Shown here: positions 42,690 through 51,197 of the stretch, piece by piece
How positions within the stretch are numbered: the first letter of the stretch is position 1
Layout: each line of letters begins with the position of its first letter
From: Kutzneria sp. CA-103260
GTDB taxonomy: Bacteria > Actinomycetota > Actinomycetes > Mycobacteriales > Pseudonocardiaceae
Direction of reading: 5' to 3'
DNA: 64,000 bases
Assembly: GCF_018263855.1 (NCBI RefSeq)
Contig: NZ_CP073318.1
Location: forward strand, 11,346,001 to 11,410,000
Notes under the pieces: model-generated
Seen by the model: only the letters and a program-made list of their open reading frames with translations
Databases searched by the model: none
Told to the model about the DNA's origin: nothing
Translations under genes and position numbers: made by a program

Positions 42690-44469
42690 GGATCTGGGCC
42701 AAGTTGCGTGATCAAGTTGTTGCTCGCGACGGGCGATCCAGTCCGGTGTGTGATCATCTTCCGGGTGCGATGATCATGGTCTTGACGTGGTGCTTCCGCA
42801 TCTGGCCGGTGTTGTGATCGAGCGGATCGAGCAGGCGGCCGCTGGCCTGCTGATCTGGGTGAGCTCGACGGCATCAGTGGTGGCCTGCCACACCTGTGGC
42901 CACCCCGCGGGCCGGGTGCACAGCCACTACAACCGACAACTTGCCGACGCCGCGATCGCCGGCCAGACCGTGGCTCTGCGCTTGCGGGTACGACGATTCT
43001 TCTGCGACACCACGGAATGCGCCGTGCGTACCTTCACCGAGCAACCCGCCGGGGTGGCCACCCGGCACGCGCGCAGAACCCCATTGTCGCGGGCGATGCT
43101 GACCGCGATCAGCGCAGCGCTGGCCGGCCGTGCCGGCGCGCGGTTGGCCGCCGTGCTGGGATTGCCGGCCAGCCGGAACACACTGTTACGGCTGCTGCGG
43201 GCTCTGCCAGAAGCGCCGATCGGTGAGGTGACGGCTCTGGGCGTCGACGACTTCGCGATCCGGAAAGGACAAACTTACGCCACCATCCTGATCAATCTCG
43301 CGACACACCAGCCCATCGACGTGCTCCCGGACCGCGAGGCCGACACACTCGCCGAGTGGCTGACGGCCCACCCCGAGATCCAGGTCATCGCGAGGGATCG
43401 AGCCAGCGCCTACGCCGAGGCCAGCACACGAGGCGCGCCCCAGGCAACGCAGTGCGCGGACCGTTGGCATGTCTGGAAGAACCTGGGCGAGGCCGTCGAG
43501 AAAACCGTCATCGCGCACCGCAAATGCCTGTCCGAGCCCCTCGCGCCGGACCATCCTGGCGAAGATATCGCTGACAACACGACCGCGACAGTCCAGACGG
43601 AGGCGCCGCCGGCCCTCGACATCGAGCCGGCCGACCCTGTTTTCCTGTCGGAGTCGTCGTTCGTGACACGGATCCGCGAGCGGTACGACGCCGTGCGGGC
43701 TTTACATGCCGAGGGCATGGGGATCCGGGCGATCACCCGCGCGCTGCGGCTGGACCGCAAGACCGTCCGTCGGATCGTCCAGGCCGACGACGTCGAGGAC
43801 CTCCTCGCCAAGACCACCTCCCGGTACTCGCTGCCGGACAACTACAAGCCCTACCTCCACCAACGCTGGACCAGCGGCCACACCAACATCACCCGCCTGA
43901 TTACCGAGATCCGCGAGCAGGGCTACCGGGGCAGCGCCCAAACCGTCTACCGCTACCTGCGCCCCTTCCGCACCCGCCGCGCACCCCGACCCGCGGCGGC
44001 CGTCACCCCTACATCGCCCGCTCCGCCGAAAATCCGGCACGTCACCGGGTGGATCATGCGTGACCCCGAGAACCTGTCCGATAAAGACTGCCTACGCCTC
44101 AAGGAGATCCTCACCCGCTGCCCCGAACTGGAGGCCACCCGCCGGCATGTCGGCTCGTTCGCGTGCATGATCCGCAACCTCACCGGCGACCGCCTGCCTG
44201 ACTGGATGGACCGCGTCCGCGAGGACAACCTGCCCGCGCTGCACTCCTTCGTCAACGGGCTGCGGCACGACCTGGCGGCGGTGACGGCCGGGCTCACGCT
44301 GCCGTGGAGCAACGGTCCGACTGAGGGCACAGTCAACAAAATCAAGCTGCTGAAAAGGATGGCGTTTGGTCGTGCTGGATTTCCGTTGCTGCGGAAGATG
44401 ATCCTGCACGCCACGTAGGACGTATCCACCGGATCAAGCCTAGTTGATCACGCAACTTGGCCCAGATCC
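42690..44469 (+). mobile_element. Apparently complete ISL3-family insertion sequence
   Basis: Perfect 26-bp terminal inverted repeats start GGATCTGGGCCAAGTTGCGT at 42690-42715 and end at 44444-44469 as the exact complement. They enclose one intact transposase gene. The eight bases outside each end (CATGAACG and AGTTCTCG) differ, so no target duplication is visible, implying rearrangement after insertion. Confidence 0.9.
42787..44418 (+). CDS. ISL3 family transposase
   Basis: 543 residues in one open frame. Features are a zinc-binding start (VACHTCGHPAGRVHSHYNRQ and the CDTTEC pair), a helix-turn-helix-like segment, the DDE domain opening EVTALGVDDFAIRKGQTYAT, CADRWHVWKNLGEAVEK, an inserted DNA-binding helix-turn-helix (AEGMGIRAITRALRLDRKTV) and the conserved end GLTLPWSNGPTEGTVNKIKL. 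GTG 42787 or GTG 42790 could be the start; neither has a clear ribosome site. Two TTA codons are present. Confidence 0.92.
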   Translation: MVLPHLAGVVIERIEQAAAGLLIWVSSTASVVACHTCGHPAGRVHSHYNRQLADAAIAGQTVALRLRVRRFFCDTTECAVRTFTEQPAGVATRHARRTPLSRAMLTAISAALAGRAGARLAAVLGLPASRNTLLRLLRALPEAPIGEVTALGVDDFAIRKGQTYATILINLATHQPIDVLPDREADTLAEWLTAHPEIQVIARDRASAYAEASTRGAPQATQCADRWHVWKNLGEAVEKTVIAHRKCLSEPLAPDHPGEDIADNTTATVQTEAPPALDIEPADPVFLSESSFVTRIRERYDAVRALHAEGMGIRAITRALRLDRKTVRRIVQADDVEDLLAKTTSRYSLPDNYKPYLHQRWTSGHTNITRLITEIREQGYRGSAQTVYRYLRPFRTRRAPRPAAAVTPTSPAPPKIRHVTGWIMRDPENLSDKDCLRLKEILTRCPELEATRRHVGSFACMIRNLTGDRLPDWMDRVREDNLPALHSFVNGLRHDLAAVTAGLTLPWSNGPTEGTVNKIKLLKRMAFGRAGFPLLRKMILHAT

Positions 44470-44588
44470 AGTTCTCGGGGCACGCAGAGCGCGGCACGAT
44501 TGGTAATCAAGGGATCCTCCTACCTCGGACTTGATCTTCGCAAGTCCAGTCTGAGCATCGGCGGGCGAACGCCGTCACAGTACTGAAA

Positions 44589-45131
44589 TCATGCGGTCTT
44601 GATCCGGCTGCGGTAGGCGCGCATCGACACCTGCGCCCCGCACCCTGAGCTGCAGAACTGACCGGATTGGTTCTTGGTCTTGTCGAAGAATCCGGCGTAG
44701 CAGGACGGGTTCTTGCAGAGCTTGAGTCGTGACCAGATGCCCCGCGCGGACAGGTCGGCGGCGGCGGCCAGCACGGTGCCGAACGCGCCGGGCAAGCCTG
44801 TCTGTGACGTCTTGACACGCACTCCGTCGACAGTAATCCGCAGCACCAGCGGGTAGCGCCCGGCGATCGACCGCAGGTAGCCCTCGGCCGCCTCGACCGG
44901 CGCGTCCGCGCAGCCGCAGTGGGCACGGAAGATCGTGGCGAACGCGTCGCGCAGCTCGCGGGCCGCGACCACGTCGGCCCCGGTGACCGGCTCGTCCACG
45001 GAGATACCCGCCTCAGTCAGCCAGCGCAGGAGCCCCGCCTCGTCGTCGAACCGCTCGACCCGCCCGTTGTCGCTGGGCCGGGTGTTAACCAGGGCCAACA
45101 TCAGGTCGGAGGTGGTGCATTCGAGCGACAC
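44589..45131 (-). CDS. ABATE-domain CGNR zinc-finger protein
   Basis: 180 residues from GTG 45131 (an in-frame GTG at 45167 would add twelve). The N-terminal ABATE-type domain has LMLALVNTRPSDNGRVERFD and ELRDAFATIFRAH; the C-terminal zinc finger is CKNPSC, FFDKTKNQSGQFCSSGCGAQ, with AYRSR following, a CGNR variant reading CGAQ. These proteins are putative stress-linked transcription regulators that bind nucleic acid. It is divergent from the DJ-1/PfpI gene across 125 bp, a pairing consistent with regulator and target. Confidence 0.8.
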   Translation of the reverse strand: MSLECTTSDLMLALVNTRPSDNGRVERFDDEAGLLRWLTEAGISVDEPVTGADVVAARELRDAFATIFRAHCGCADAPVEAAEGYLRSIAGRYPLVLRITVDGVRVKTSQTGLPGAFGTVLAAAADLSARGIWSRLKLCKNPSCYAGFFDKTKNQSGQFCSSGCGAQVSMRAYRSRIKTA

Positions 45132-45256
45132 GCCACAACTGTACCCACCACCCGGGTCGCTGCCCACCCTCGTGACGAAGCCCTCAGCCGTTTGCTGTTA
45201 AAGCACTTCGCTAGTAACGTTCACCCCGAAGGGTTGCCGAGATCAAGGAGTCTGAA

Positions 45257-45961
45257 ATGACCAAAGTTCTTTTCATCCTCTCTGGGGCGCGTTCCTGGAG
45301 CCAGCTGGACGGCACCCAGCATCCGACCGGATTCTGGGCCGAGGAGTTCATCACCCCGCACCGCATCTTTACGGCTGCCGGCCTGGACATCAGGATCGCC
45401 ACCCCGGGCGGCCGGGTGCCTGCGGCCGACCAGATCAGCCTGAACCCGACCGTCGGGATCGACGAAGCAGCCGCAGCGGACTTCCGGGCGTACCTGACCG
45501 AGGTCAAGGACGTGCTTGACCACCCGACCCGGCTCGAGGACATCAACCCCGACGAGTACGACGTGGTGCTGATCCCTGGAGGTCACGGCCCGATGCAGGA
45601 CCTCGCGGTCAACGACGACATCAACCGGATCCTCGGCCGAATGCTGCCCGACGACGAAAAGATTGTGGCGTCGGTGTGCCACGGTCAGGCCGCGTTCCTG
45701 GCCGCCGGTGACAGCAAGAATTGGCTGTTCAAGGGCCGTCGCATGACTGCCTTCACGGACGCGGAGGAACAGCAGGCGGGCCTCGCCGCCAACGCGCCGT
45801 TCCTGCTGGAGTCGCGGCTGCGCGCGGCCGGCGCAACCTATGAGTCGGGCGGCCTCTGGCAGCCGTTCGTCGTCACCGACGGCAACCTGATCACCGGCCA
45901 GAACCCGGTCTCGTCCGCCGGCGTCGCCGAGACGATCCTCAAGGAACTGGCCGCTCGCTAA
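45257..45961 (+). CDS. DJ-1/PfpI superfamily protein (Hsp31/glyoxalase III-like)
   Basis: 234 residues. The nucleophile elbow SVCHGQAAF places Cys141, with GFWAEEF providing the usual acidic partner near residue 29-30 and VVLIPGGHGPM forming the oxyanion side; the length and cap region match the Hsp31-like branch that converts methylglyoxal to lactate or acts as a chaperone/deglycase. ATG 45257 follows AAGGAG. Probably controlled by the divergent CGNR protein. Confidence 0.88.
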   Translation: MTKVLFILSGARSWSQLDGTQHPTGFWAEEFITPHRIFTAAGLDIRIATPGGRVPAADQISLNPTVGIDEAAAADFRAYLTEVKDVLDHPTRLEDINPDEYDVVLIPGGHGPMQDLAVNDDINRILGRMLPDDEKIVASVCHGQAAFLAAGDSKNWLFKGRRMTAFTDAEEQQAGLAANAPFLLESRLRAAGATYESGGLWQPFVVTDGNLITGQNPVSSAGVAETILKELAAR

Positions 45962-45995
45962 GAGCGTGTCTCATGTGGCTAGGGCTTGCAGATAA

Positions 45996-46157
45996 TTAAC
46001 TCGCTGGTTGGAGTGCCGATGCCGGGGTGATCCCGGCATCGGCCGTGTAGGCCAGCAGGTCTGCCAGCGTGCGGATCCGTGTCGCAGCGGGCGTGGGCGT
46101 GTGTCCGGCCAGGGTCAGGAGCGGGTCGGTCTCACGGACTGCCCTGTTGACGGTCTC
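45996..46157 (-). pseudogene. Short fragment of a transposase-like or unknown gene
   Basis: Minus strand reads ETVNRAVRETDPLLTLAGHT, PTPAATRIRTLADLLAYTAD, AGITPASALQPAS and a TAA, bounded upstream by TAG. The sequence looks like real protein and resembles a transposase end, but I cannot assign a family. It overlaps the hairpin at 46018-46040. Confidence 0.35.
46018..46040. repeat. Perfect 9-bp hairpin
   Basis: GATGCCGGG and CCCGGCATC flank the loop GTGAT. It could terminate transcripts from the DJ-1/PfpI gene that ends at 45961, although no T-run follows. Confidence 0.5.
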
Positions 46158-46241
46158 CTAGCAGACGCCCAGTGAGGCTCCGCCTCTGACCGCCGAGGTG
46201 GTGGGCTGGTCTGAGCCGTCGGGTGCGGCCAGGCTGTGGCT

Positions 46242-47394
46242 ATGACTGGCACGGCGACAGTGAGTGATCTTCTCGATGGGCATGTGTCGTTGGACCTCGA
46301 GTGTCTGGATCGGGTCTATCTCAACGGTTACGTGCCGAACCTGCAGGTGGGCGGGCAGGTGGTGTCGTTCATGACACAGCACCTGGGCTACCCGATTCCC
46401 TCACCGGCGATCCTGGAGAAGATCGACACCGCGTTCCGGCGGGCGGTGAGCGCGTTCGCCGAGTCCGAGCATGTGCCCGTGGTCCAGTTCGCCAAGAATG
46501 ACCGCAAGATCGACGTAATGCGCCGGCATCTGGCCGCGCAGGCGGCAACCGGCCGCTCCGGTGTTGCGGCGATCGGCGTCGCGCAGGAGTACCAGAACGT
46601 CTTCGCCGCGACCCAGCGACAGGGCGCCAACGGGGTGCCGTGGTTCTCCTTCACCAAGGCCGACCGGCGCGTGTCATGTTTCTATTTCTATCTCTGGGAT
46701 GTCGAGTTCGGCCCGGCGTTCATCAAGGTATGCGCCTACTTCCCATACCCGGTCAAGGTGTGGGTCAACGGTCACGAGTGGGCCAAACGCCAAGCCACCG
46801 CCGCCGGGATCGGGTTCGTCGAACTGTCCAACGGGTTCGCCTCCTGCGCCGATCCCGATGCGTTGCAGGCGATCTGTGACCGTCTCGGGCCGGGGACGAT
46901 CACTGTGTTCTTCCAGCGATGGATGAGCGTGCTGCCCCTGCCACTCACCGCTGCCGACCACGATGCCGGTTACTGGTGGGAGTTGTCGATGCGCCAGATC
47001 GAGGTCTCCCGCACCCTGGTGTTCCACGCGCCCCGTCACGCCCGAGGGTTCTTCGAAGCGCTGGTCGCCGACAACCTCGACCTCGGCCGGCCCGACAGTG
47101 TGGAGCTGATCTTCACCGGCAAGAACGAACGGCGCGGACGACCGCGGAAGGACCCGCTGACGTTCAAGACGACAGTGGTCACCCGTGACACCGAGGTGAC
47201 GATCAACGCCTTCTACAAGCATTCCCGCGTCAAGCAGTATCTGAAGGACGGCCGGGCGCTGCGGATCGAGACCGTCGTCAACTCCCCGGACGACCTGCGC
47301 TGCCACCGCCGTCTGCACAATCTGGACGAGCTACAGGCCAAAGCCCGTGACGTCAACGCCCGCCTGCTCGATACTGAGCGGGTCGGGCAGGGTT
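46242..47394 (+). pseudogene. Conserved unknown actinobacterial protein, 3' part lost
   Basis: About 384 codons from ATG 46242 read as a well-conserved soluble protein: LDGHVSLDLECLDRVYLNGY, VPVVQFAKNDRKIDVMRRHL, AAIGVAQEYQNVF, CFYFYLWDVEFGPAFIKVCA, YFPYPVKVWVNGHEWAKRQA and SRVKQYLKDGRALRIETVVN. I recognise the family as a widespread hypothetical protein of about 500 residues without assigned function; it recalls nucleic-acid or nucleotide enzymes by its many Asp/His/Lys motifs, but that is guesswork. After ERVGQG the frame stays open to 47843 but encodes low-complexity residues through a structured segment, so the true C-terminus is missing. Confidence 0.65.
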
Positions 47395-47850
47395 GTGTCC
47401 TTGCGAGCCCAGCCTTATCTGTGAGGCTGGCGACCGGTCAAGGCCCAAGACCTCTTCTTATGGGGACTGGTTTTTCGGTTTCTTCGCGCCGGCTGGGGTT
47501 GGGGTTGGTCGGGCGGGGTCCAGGTGGAGCGCCCGCAGCGCAGCGAGGACGAACGACCTTGAGGCCGCCCGACCAACCCCACAGACTGTGGCCGGTGAGG
47601 AAACCGAGCCGGTTAGTTCGGCATCCTGTTCACCGCCTTCGTGGCAACAACACGGGTACTCCCTGTCCCGGTGTCGGGCGCCCGGCCTTATCTCGGTGCT
47701 CGGAGCTTGGCTCCGGCGACATGATGCGTGATGGGGTGTCCCAACGGAGATGGATGCGGCCGCTCAATCTTTGGAGGCTGTCCCAGGCCCCCGGTAAAGG
47801 GAGTCCGGGCAGCAGGCTGGTTACGGGAAGCTACAGAGGTTGAATGGTCA
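47395..47850 (+). mobile_element. Structured RNA-like segment, probably the 5' part of a group II intron
   Basis: The segment starts GTGTCCTTGCG, close to the GUGYG intron start, exactly where the host protein homology stops. Nested pairings follow: CCTTG 47399-47403 with CAAGG 47439-47443; CCAGCCT with AGGCTGG inside; CGGTTTC 47476-47482 with GAAACCG 47600-47606; a 17-bp perfect stem 47500-47516/47565-47581; CGGAGC/GCTCCG at 47701-47715; CCCGG/CCGGG at 47790-47809. There is no reverse transcriptase or domain V here; the segment ends at the IS630 remnant. Assignment to group II is inference. Confidence 0.4.
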
Positions 47851-47853
47851 GCA

Positions 47854-48933
47854 TTACGGAGGTGCTGGGTCGAGCTCCAACCCGGTGTGAGCGAGGAAGG
47901 CGTCGATCAACTCGGGCCGGTACTGGATCCGCCTGAGCCGGTTCTTCACCACCGCGACCAGCTCGTCGACACCGTGCACGATGAGGTTGCCCAAGCCACG
48001 CTTGACATGCGACCACACATGCTCGGCCGGGTTGAGGTCCGGAGCGTAGGCGGGAAGCCGGATCACGTGCAGCCAGTCCCGCGCCGCGACCAACTCCCGC
48101 ATCGCCGCGCTGACGTGCGTGTTCAGATTGTCCCAGATCACCACGACAGGGCCGCCCAGTTGCTGGTGGGCGGCGTCCAGCAGGGCGGCGTAGTCGGTCT
48201 CGGCGAAGCTGCGCCGTTCACCCTTGCGACCGCGGTGGGTCCGGGTGCGGTAGATCAACCGGCCGCGCTGGCCGGGCCGCACGCACACCAGTCCAGCGAC
48301 CGAGACCCGGCCCGACCCCTTGCCCGACACCGCCACCGTCGGGGTCTGACCCCGCCGCCCCCCACGTGCGGGCCTTCGGCGGACGCAGGGTCTGACCGGC
48401 CTCATCCTCGAAACACAGCCACGCGTCGCGCTCCGCCGCTACCGTTTTCCCGCCGGCCACGTCTCCTTCCGCCAGGCGGCGATCGCGTCCTCGTCGCGCT
48501 CGACGGCGCGATGCGCCGGGACCTGTGGTGAGAACCCCATGCGGTGCAACAGATACGACACCCCGCGCAGGGTGTAGCGGGTGTGGAACATCCGCGCGAT
48601 CAGGTCCGCCACCCGCGCCAGCGTCCAGCGCTGATCCTCGCCAAAGCCGTGCGCGGCCGGGCCCTGCTCCAGCGCTTGAGCCAACCGATCCAGGCGTTGC
48701 CGGTCCAGCCGACAGTCCGATCCGCCCGGCCCTTTCGTGGCCAGCGCCGCCCGGCCACCGGCACGCCAACGGCGGCGCCACACGTACACCGCGTTAGTCG
48801 ACACCCGCAGCCGCCGAGCGATCTCAGCGACCGGCACGTCCAGGGCGAACCACTCGGCCGCCTGTAACCGGACCGCCTCTCGTGTGGCCCTGCCCCGCTC
48901 GGACAGGCCTCCTCCGTCCGCGTACCTCATCAC
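47854..48933 (-). pseudogene. IS630-family transposase with two frame breaks
   Basis: The N-terminal helix-turn-helix part (VPVAEIARRLRVSTNAVYVW, FGEDQRWTLARVADLIARMF, RGVSYLLHRMGFS) runs from 48933 to about 48440. A second frame gives AWLCFEDEAGQTLRPPKART with the first catalytic Asp, and a third from about 48360 gives VAVSGKGSGRVSVAGLV, VVVIWDNLNTHVSAAM and AYAPDLNPAEHVWSHVKRGL with the second Asp and final Glu. One programmed frameshift is normal for IS630, but two breaks suggest an inactive copy. Clear terminal repeats were not found. Confidence 0.85.
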
Positions 48934-49011
48934 CCCGGCACAGACCCGACCACGGTCACCGTCGTGGAGGACACGCCGTGAACAGCATGATCAACCCCGG
49001 CCATTCAAGAT

Positions 49012-49680
49012 CTGTAACAACCACATCTGGTTCTTCCGGCGCGGCTTGGACAACCGCATCTACTACACGACCACGCCGCTGGCGACGCCGACCGCCGGTT
49101 CGAACTTCCGGCTCAGCGGCTGGACGGCGACCCCGGTGTCACCACCTCGGACTCACCCGCAGTGACCCAACACAACGACTCCCTCTGGGTGGCCTACCGC
49201 AACGAGCACAGCAACCAGATCCGCACCATCAACGCTGGTGTGCTCGGGCTGCTGAGCGGGCGATTCACCGGCTGGACCGACAACTTCGCGGTCAATGGGG
49301 CCGACTCAGAGTTCTCGCCGGCGATCACCAACTTCGGCGGCCAGTTGAACCTGGTGTATCTCGACACCAACCGGCACATCATCAGGAGGACCTCGGTCGG
49401 TGACAATACCCGGACGAGCGCGGACATGACCGCCACCCTGCCGCGGCTCTGGGGACGGCCCTCGGTCATGGCCGGCGGAAACTTTCTCGACATGGCCGTG
49501 CTGGGCGATGATCCGGACGCGCATGGCGGCCGCACAGTCTACCGCGTCAGCTTCTTCCATGACCGGGACGGTGAGTTCGACACCATGGGGTGGCTCGCCG
49601 GCCCTCGGGGCTTCCACACGGCGTCGCCGGTCTCGCTCTGGGCCACCGCGACCGCCGTGGCCTGGGTCATCGGGATGTCC
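49012..49680 (+). pseudogene. Fragment of a beta-propeller/sialidase-like repeat protein
   Basis: Reads NHIWFFRRGLDNRIYYTTTP and SNFRLSGWTATP, then one frame over from about 49135 DSPAVTQHNDSLWVAYRNEH, FTGWTDNFAVNGADSEFSPA, QLNLVYLDTNRHIIRRTS and SVMAGGNFLDMAVLGDDPD. The W-x-G and LWVAYR repeats are those of secreted propeller lectins. The 5' part, including any signal peptide, is missing next to IS630, a single-base frameshift splits the rest, and the 3' end merges into the terminator of the next gene. Confidence 0.6.
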
Positions 49681-49713
49681 CTCGGGGCGGCGACTGTTGT
49701 CGGCCGCCCCGAG
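49681..49713. terminator. Hairpin at the 3' end of the aldehyde dehydrogenase gene
   Basis: CTCGGGGCGGC (49681-49691) and GCCGCCCCGAG (49703-49713) form a perfect 11-bp stem with an 11-base loop, 16 bp past the minus-strand stop at 49729. Confidence 0.8.
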
Positions 49714-49728
49714 CCGCGCCGGACCAGC

Positions 49729-51177
49729 TCAGCGGTTGATGGTCTTGTACTCCAGGTATTCCTCCAGCCCGGCGAGGCCGAATTCGCGTCCGATGCCGGA
49801 GTTCCGGTAGCCACCGGCCGGGGCCTCCAGGCTGTGGGCGGCGCCGTTGATCTGGAAGGTGCCGGTGCGGATCTGGCGGGCGATCTCCAGGCCGTGGGCG
49901 GCATCGCTGGTCCAGACGCCGCCGCCGAGTCCATAGGGGGAGTCGTTGGCGATGCGCACGGCGTCGGCTTCGGTGTCGTACGGGATCAAGACGAGGACCG
50001 GGCCGAAGATTTCCTCCCGGGCGATCGGCATGGCGTTGTCGACATCGGTGAGCAGCGTCGGCTTGACGTAGCAGCCTTGTCCCAGACCGGCGGGGGCATC
50101 CGGACCGCCGGCAATCAGGCGGGCACCGCCCAGGATGCCGGCGGTGATGTGGCTGCGGACGCGGTCGGCGTGGTCGGCGCGAACTAACGGCCCGATGAAG
50201 GTGTTGTCGTCGAAGGGATCTCCGACCACGATTGCGGCCACCATCTCCCGCAGTCGGTCCTCCATCTCGGCCTGCCGGGACCGGGGCACGAGCAGCCGGC
50301 TGTGGGCGACGCAGCTCTCGCCGTTGTTGCCGTAGGCCAGCAGCTTCATTCCCTCGGTGACGCCGTCCAGATCGGCGTCCGGCAGCACGATCGACGCCGA
50401 CTTGCCGCCCAGTTCCAGGCTGACCCGCTTGAGCTGCTGCCCGGCGATGGCGGCGATGGTCCGCCCGGTCTGGGTGGAGCCGGTGAATGCGATCTTGTCC
50501 ACGTCGGGATGGCCGACCAGGTACTGGCTGGTGGCTCGGGCGGCCGGCAGGATGCTCAGGACTCCCTCGGGCAGCCCGGCCTCGGTGAACAGGTCGCCGA
50601 GCGCGAGCCCGTCGAGCGGCGTCTCGGGTGCGACCTTGAGGACGACGGTGCAGCCGGCCAGTAGGGCGGGGATGACCTTGACCAGGGCGGACTGGTTCGG
50701 CATGTTCCACGGGATGACCGCGGCCACGACACCGACCGGTTCGCGACGCACCACCGTGTGGCCGTCGGGTAGTTCCTGTTCCCACGGCAGTGTTTCCGCC
50801 GCTCTGAGGAAGGCATCGGTCTGCAGGGGCATCGCGGCGAGGCACCAGCCGGTGAACCAACGTGGCGTTCCGTTCTCGGCCGTGATCAGGTCAGCGATCC
50901 CGTTCTGGTGTCTGGAGAGCAGATCGTCGAACCGTTTGATGACGATCTGCCGTCGGGCTGGTGTCATCCGTGGCCATGGGCCGTCGTCGAACGCCTTGCG
51001 GGCGGTGGCCACCGCCGCGTCGACGTCCCTCGGGGTCGCCAGCGCTGCCACGCCGGTCAGTGATCGGTCATGCGGGGACCGCACCTCCAGGCGGCCGCCG
51101 TCGATCGGGGCCATCCAGCGGCCGCCGACGAACAGCTTCGGGTAGTCGCGCTGTGCGCGGGCGTTGTGGGTTGGCAT
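49729..51177 (-). CDS. NAD-dependent aldehyde dehydrogenase
   Basis: 482 residues with all catalytic elements: Asn159 in IPWNMPNQSA, FTGSTQTGR, Glu255 in LELGGKS and the nucleophile Cys289 in NNGESCVAHS, plus EEIFGPVLVLIPYD. ATG 51177 was chosen over an upstream arginine-rich extension. It begins 20 bp after the GMC oxidoreductase stop, forming an alcohol-to-aldehyde-to-acid pair. Confidence 0.92.
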   Translation of the reverse strand: MPTHNARAQRDYPKLFVGGRWMAPIDGGRLEVRSPHDRSLTGVAALATPRDVDAAVATARKAFDDGPWPRMTPARRQIVIKRFDDLLSRHQNGIADLITAENGTPRWFTGWCLAAMPLQTDAFLRAAETLPWEQELPDGHTVVRREPVGVVAAVIPWNMPNQSALVKVIPALLAGCTVVLKVAPETPLDGLALGDLFTEAGLPEGVLSILPAARATSQYLVGHPDVDKIAFTGSTQTGRTIAAIAGQQLKRVSLELGGKSASIVLPDADLDGVTEGMKLLAYGNNGESCVAHSRLLVPRSRQAEMEDRLREMVAAIVVGDPFDDNTFIGPLVRADHADRVRSHITAGILGGARLIAGGPDAPAGLGQGCYVKPTLLTDVDNAMPIAREEIFGPVLVLIPYDTEADAVRIANDSPYGLGGGVWTSDAAHGLEIARQIRTGTFQINGAAHSLEAPAGGYRNSGIGREFGLAGLEEYLEYKTINR

Positions 51178-51197
51178 TCCGGCGTTGCCTTGTCGCG

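Noticed and set aside
47500..47581. 17-bp hairpin considered as a terminator
   Set aside because: The 48-base loop and the further helices around it fit a folded RNA element better than a terminator.
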